From an uncultured bacterium (GTDB lineage: Bacteria > Bacillota_A > Clostridia > Oscillospirales > Oscillospiraceae), in assembly GCA_905214605.1 (NCBI GenBank), contig CAJMMY010000004.1, positions 1 through 23,306 on the forward strand: a stretch of 23,306 bases of DNA, written 5' to 3'. Shown piece after piece: positions 21,008 through 23,306 of the stretch (position 1 is its first letter; every line of letters begins with the position of its first letter). Made by a program: the position numbers and the translations under genes. The notes below the pieces were generated by a model. It was not told where the DNA came from and did no database searches. It saw only the letters and a list, made by a program, of their open reading frames with translations.

Positions 21008-23306
21008 ATGGCGAATAAGAAACACTTCAAGACCATGGACGGTAATGAAGCAGCCGCATACGTGTCTTACGCGTTTACGGAAGTTGCTACCATTTACCCC
21101 ATCACTCCTTCCAGCCCCATGGCTGACCATGTGGACGAGTGGGCGGCAAACGGCAAGAAAAACCTGTTTGGCCAGCCGGTCAAACTGATGGAAATGCAGG
21201 CAGAATCCGGCGCTTGCGGCGCTATGCACGGCGCTCTGGAAACCGGCTCTCTGGCTACTACTTATACGGCATCTCAGGGCTTGATGCTGATGATTCCCCC
21301 GATGTACCGCATCGCTGGTTCTCAGCTGCCCGGCGTGATGCACGTGTCTGCCCGTACTGTGGGCACCCACGCTGTTTCTATTTTCGGCGACCACTCCGAC
21401 GCAATGGCTTGCCGCCAGACCGGTTTTGCACAGCTGTGCTCCGCAAGCGTGCAGGAATGCATGGACCTGGCTGCTGTGGCACATCTGTCCGCAATCAAGG
21501 GCAGCGTTCCTTTCATGCACTTCTTCGACGGTTTCCGTACTTCTCACGAAATCCAGAAGATTGAAGTTCTGGAGTACGAGGATCTGGGCAAGCTGGTGGA
21601 TTGGGACGCAGTGCAGCGTTTCAAAAATCACGCTCTGAACCCCGAGCACCCCACCGCACGTTCCACCGTCGCCAACCCCGACACCTTCTTCCAGTCTCGC
21701 GAAGCTTGCAACAGCACCTATGACGCACTGCCCGGCATTGTGGAGCAGTACATGGGCGAAATCAACAAGCTGACCGGCCGGAACTACAAGCTGTTCAACT
21801 ACTACGGCGCTGCTGATGCAACCCGCGTTGTCATCGCAATGGGCTCCGTGTGCGATACTCTGACTGAAGTTGTGGACCACCTGACCGCTCAGGGCGAAAA
21901 GGTCGGTTTCATTCAGGTGCATCTGTATCGTCCGTTCTCCGTCAAGCATCTGCTGGCAGAGATTCCCGAAACCGTGGAGACCATCTCCGTTCTGGACCGT
22001 ACCAAGGAGCCCGGTGCTGTGGGCGAGCCTCTGTTCGAGGACGTCTGCTCCGCTCTGATGGAGTCCAAGTTCGCCGGTAAGGTGAAGGTTCTGGCCGGCC
22101 GTTACGGTCTGAGCTCCAAGGACACCACCCCCGCACAGATGAAGGCTGTTTACGACAACATGGTGGGCGAGCAGAAGAACCACTTCACCGTGGGCATCGT
22201 GGACGACGTGACCAACACCTCTCTGGCTGTGGGCGAGAACATCGTGACCTCCGGCAAGAGCATTATCTCCTGCAAGTTCTGGGGTCTGGGCTCCGACGGT
22301 ACCGTTGGCGCCAACAAGAACTCCATTAAAATTATCGGTGATAACACCGACCAGTATGCACAGGCTTACTTTGAGTACGACTCCAAGAAGTCCGGCGGCG
22401 TGACCAAGAGCCATCTGCGTTTCGGCCATGAGCCCATTCACAGCGCTTACTACGTCACCATGGCTGACTTCGTGGCTTGCCACAAAGAGTCTTACATCAA
22501 GACCTATGACATCGTTTCCGAAATCAAGCCCGGCGGCACGTTCCTGCTGAACACCAGCTGGAAGGGCGCAGAGCTGGAAGAGCACCTGCCCAACAAGGTG
22601 AAACGCATCATTGCTGAGCGGGGCATTAAGTTCTACACCATCGACGCAACCGAGATTGCAACCGAGCTGGGTCTGGGCAACCGTACCAACACCGTTCTGC
22701 AGTCCGCATTCTTCAAGCTCTCCGGCGTTCTGCCCATCGAGCAGGCTGTGGGTTACATGAAGGAAGCAATCGTGAAGAGCTACTCCAAGAAGGGCCAGAA
22801 GATTGTGGATATGAACTGCGCAGCTGTGGACCGCGGCGTGGACGCTGTTGTGGAAGTTGCTGTTCCCGAGTCTTGGAAGACTCTGAAGGACGAAGTGGTA
22901 ACTCCGGACGAGTCCCTGCCCGATTACGTGCGCAACATTCTGGTGCCCGTGAACAACCAGGCCGGCGATACCCTGCCCGTGTCCGTGTTCCTGCCTTACG
23001 CAGACGGCGTTGTGCCTGTTGAAACCACCAAGTACGAGAAACGCGGCATTGCTATCGACGTTCCCAAGTGGATTCCCGAAAACTGCATCGGCTGTAACCA
23101 GTGCGCTCTGGTCTGCCCCCATGCAGCAATCCGTCCCTTCCTGTTCACCGAGGAAGAGGCAAAGGCAGCTCCCGCAGGCTGCGAGACCAAGAAGGCAATC
23201 GGTAAGGGCTTTGAGAACTACACCTACCGTCTGCAGGTCGATCCTCTGGACTGCCAGGGCTGCGGCTCCTGCGCAAACGTCTGCCCGGCAAAGAACAAGG
23301 CTCTGG
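21008..23306 (+). CDS. nifJ: Pyruvate:ferredoxin (flavodoxin) oxidoreductase, 5' part (766 codons visible)
   Basis: Homodimeric-type PFOR, which converts pyruvate and CoA to acetyl-CoA, CO2 and reduced ferredoxin in the cytoplasm. The visible 766 residues (family about 1,170-1,200) begin MANKKHFKTMDGNEAAAYVS and show domain I TIYPITPSSPMADHVDEW (about 28-45), QAESGACGAMHGALETGSLA and TYTASQGLMLMIPPMYRIAG; domain III with GTVGANKNSIKIIGDN; and the ferredoxin-like domain with a first cluster motif CIGCNQCALVCPHAAI and a second, CQGCGSCANVCPA, near the edge. The thiamine-pyrophosphate-binding C-terminal part lies beyond the window. GGAGG lies 10 bases before the ATG, and the promoter is near-consensus, fitting strong expression. 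Confidence 0.98.
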   Translation, partial: MANKKHFKTMDGNEAAAYVSYAFTEVATIYPITPSSPMADHVDEWAANGKKNLFGQPVKLMEMQAESGACGAMHGALETGSLATTYTASQGLMLMIPPMYRIAGSQLPGVMHVSARTVGTHAVSIFGDHSDAMACRQTGFAQLCSASVQECMDLAAVAHLSAIKGSVPFMHFFDGFRTSHEIQKIEVLEYEDLGKLVDWDAVQRFKNHALNPEHPTARSTVANPDTFFQSREACNSTYDALPGIVEQYMGEINKLTGRNYKLFNYYGAADATRVVIAMGSVCDTLTEVVDHLTAQGEKVGFIQVHLYRPFSVKHLLAEIPETVETISVLDRTKEPGAVGEPLFEDVCSALMESKFAGKVKVLAGRYGLSSKDTTPAQMKAVYDNMVGEQKNHFTVGIVDDVTNTSLAVGENIVTSGKSIISCKFWGLGSDGTVGANKNSIKIIGDNTDQYAQAYFEYDSKKSGGVTKSHLRFGHEPIHSAYYVTMADFVACHKESYIKTYDIVSEIKPGGTFLLNTSWKGAELEEHLPNKVKRIIAERGIKFYTIDATEIATELGLGNRTNTVLQSAFFKLSGVLPIEQAVGYMKEAIVKSYSKKGQKIVDMNCAAVDRGVDAVVEVAVPESWKTLKDEVVTPDESLPDYVRNILVPVNNQAGDTLPVSVFLPYADGVVPVETTKYEKRGIAIDVPKWIPENCIGCNQCALVCPHAAIRPFLFTEEEAKAAPAGCETKKAIGKGFENYTYRLQVDPLDCQGCGSCANVCPAKNKAL

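Noticed and set aside
20867..23122. 751-codon minus-strand open frame antisense to nifJ
   Set aside because: The plus strand encodes unmistakable pyruvate:ferredoxin oxidoreductase. The antisense frame has the same His/Val/Gly-rich composition as the other shadows and ends across the nifJ promoter.

Overview
The window looks like the chromosome of a spore-forming, anaerobic Clostridia bacterium, probably from the Oscillospirales/Oscillospiraceae group. This rests on the spoVA sporulation genes, the Gram-positive hrcA-grpE-dnaK-dnaJ order with a CIRCE operator, an Etf-linked 2-hydroxyacid dehydrogenase, pyruvate:ferredoxin oxidoreductase, GC-rich genes separated by AT-rich intergenic DNA, and strong Shine-Dalgarno sites. 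No rRNA, tRNA, CRISPR array, transposase or phage gene was recognised, and nothing suggests a mobile island.

Layout. (1) 1-1336, minus strand: spoVAE (cut by the window edge) and spoVAD, which act in dipicolinic acid uptake during sporulation. (2) 1522-3190, minus strand: a membrane-anchored XRE-type regulator and an erythromycin-esterase-like protein with an N-terminal membrane segment. (3) 3487-5746, plus strand: a YjjG-like HAD phosphatase, then a coupled TIGR04255-family/MBL-fold pair ending at a strong terminator. (4) 6210-7448, plus strand: a dicarboxylate/amino-acid:cation symporter whose very short leader contains an intrinsic terminator. (5) 7752-11004, minus strand: an operon of FAD-dependent 2-hydroxyacid (lactate-type) dehydrogenase, etfB and etfA behind a structured leader. 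(6) 11397-16432, plus strand: the heat-shock operon hrcA-grpE-dnaK-dnaJ with promoter, CIRCE and an additional perfect CIRCE half-site. (7) 16488-18210, minus strand: an FMN-dependent alpha-hydroxy-acid dehydrogenase gene broken by a frameshift, followed by a coupled HAD hydrolase. (8) 18492-20732, plus strand: a membrane/coiled-coil/SH3 protein, then a short-chain dehydrogenase fused to a zinc-ribbon-like tail behind a Rex-like operator. (9) 21008-23306, plus strand: pyruvate:ferredoxin oxidoreductase (nifJ), running off the edge.

How the genes fit together. Three metabolic loci form a plausible redox theme: 2-hydroxyacid to 2-oxoacid through the dehydrogenase and EtfAB, pyruvate to acetyl-CoA through NifJ, and a possibly NADH-sensing (Rex) control site on the nearby SDR gene. 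The broken FMN dehydrogenase would be a second, lost route for hydroxyacid oxidation.

The gene content is mostly conventional. The least explained material is regulatory: the leader of the dehydrogenase/Etf operon, the dnaJ leader with an overlapping mini-ORF, the symporter attenuator, the extra CIRCE half-site, and several long perfect inverted repeats in the AT-rich gaps. All calls come from reading the sequence; no database search or folding program was run.
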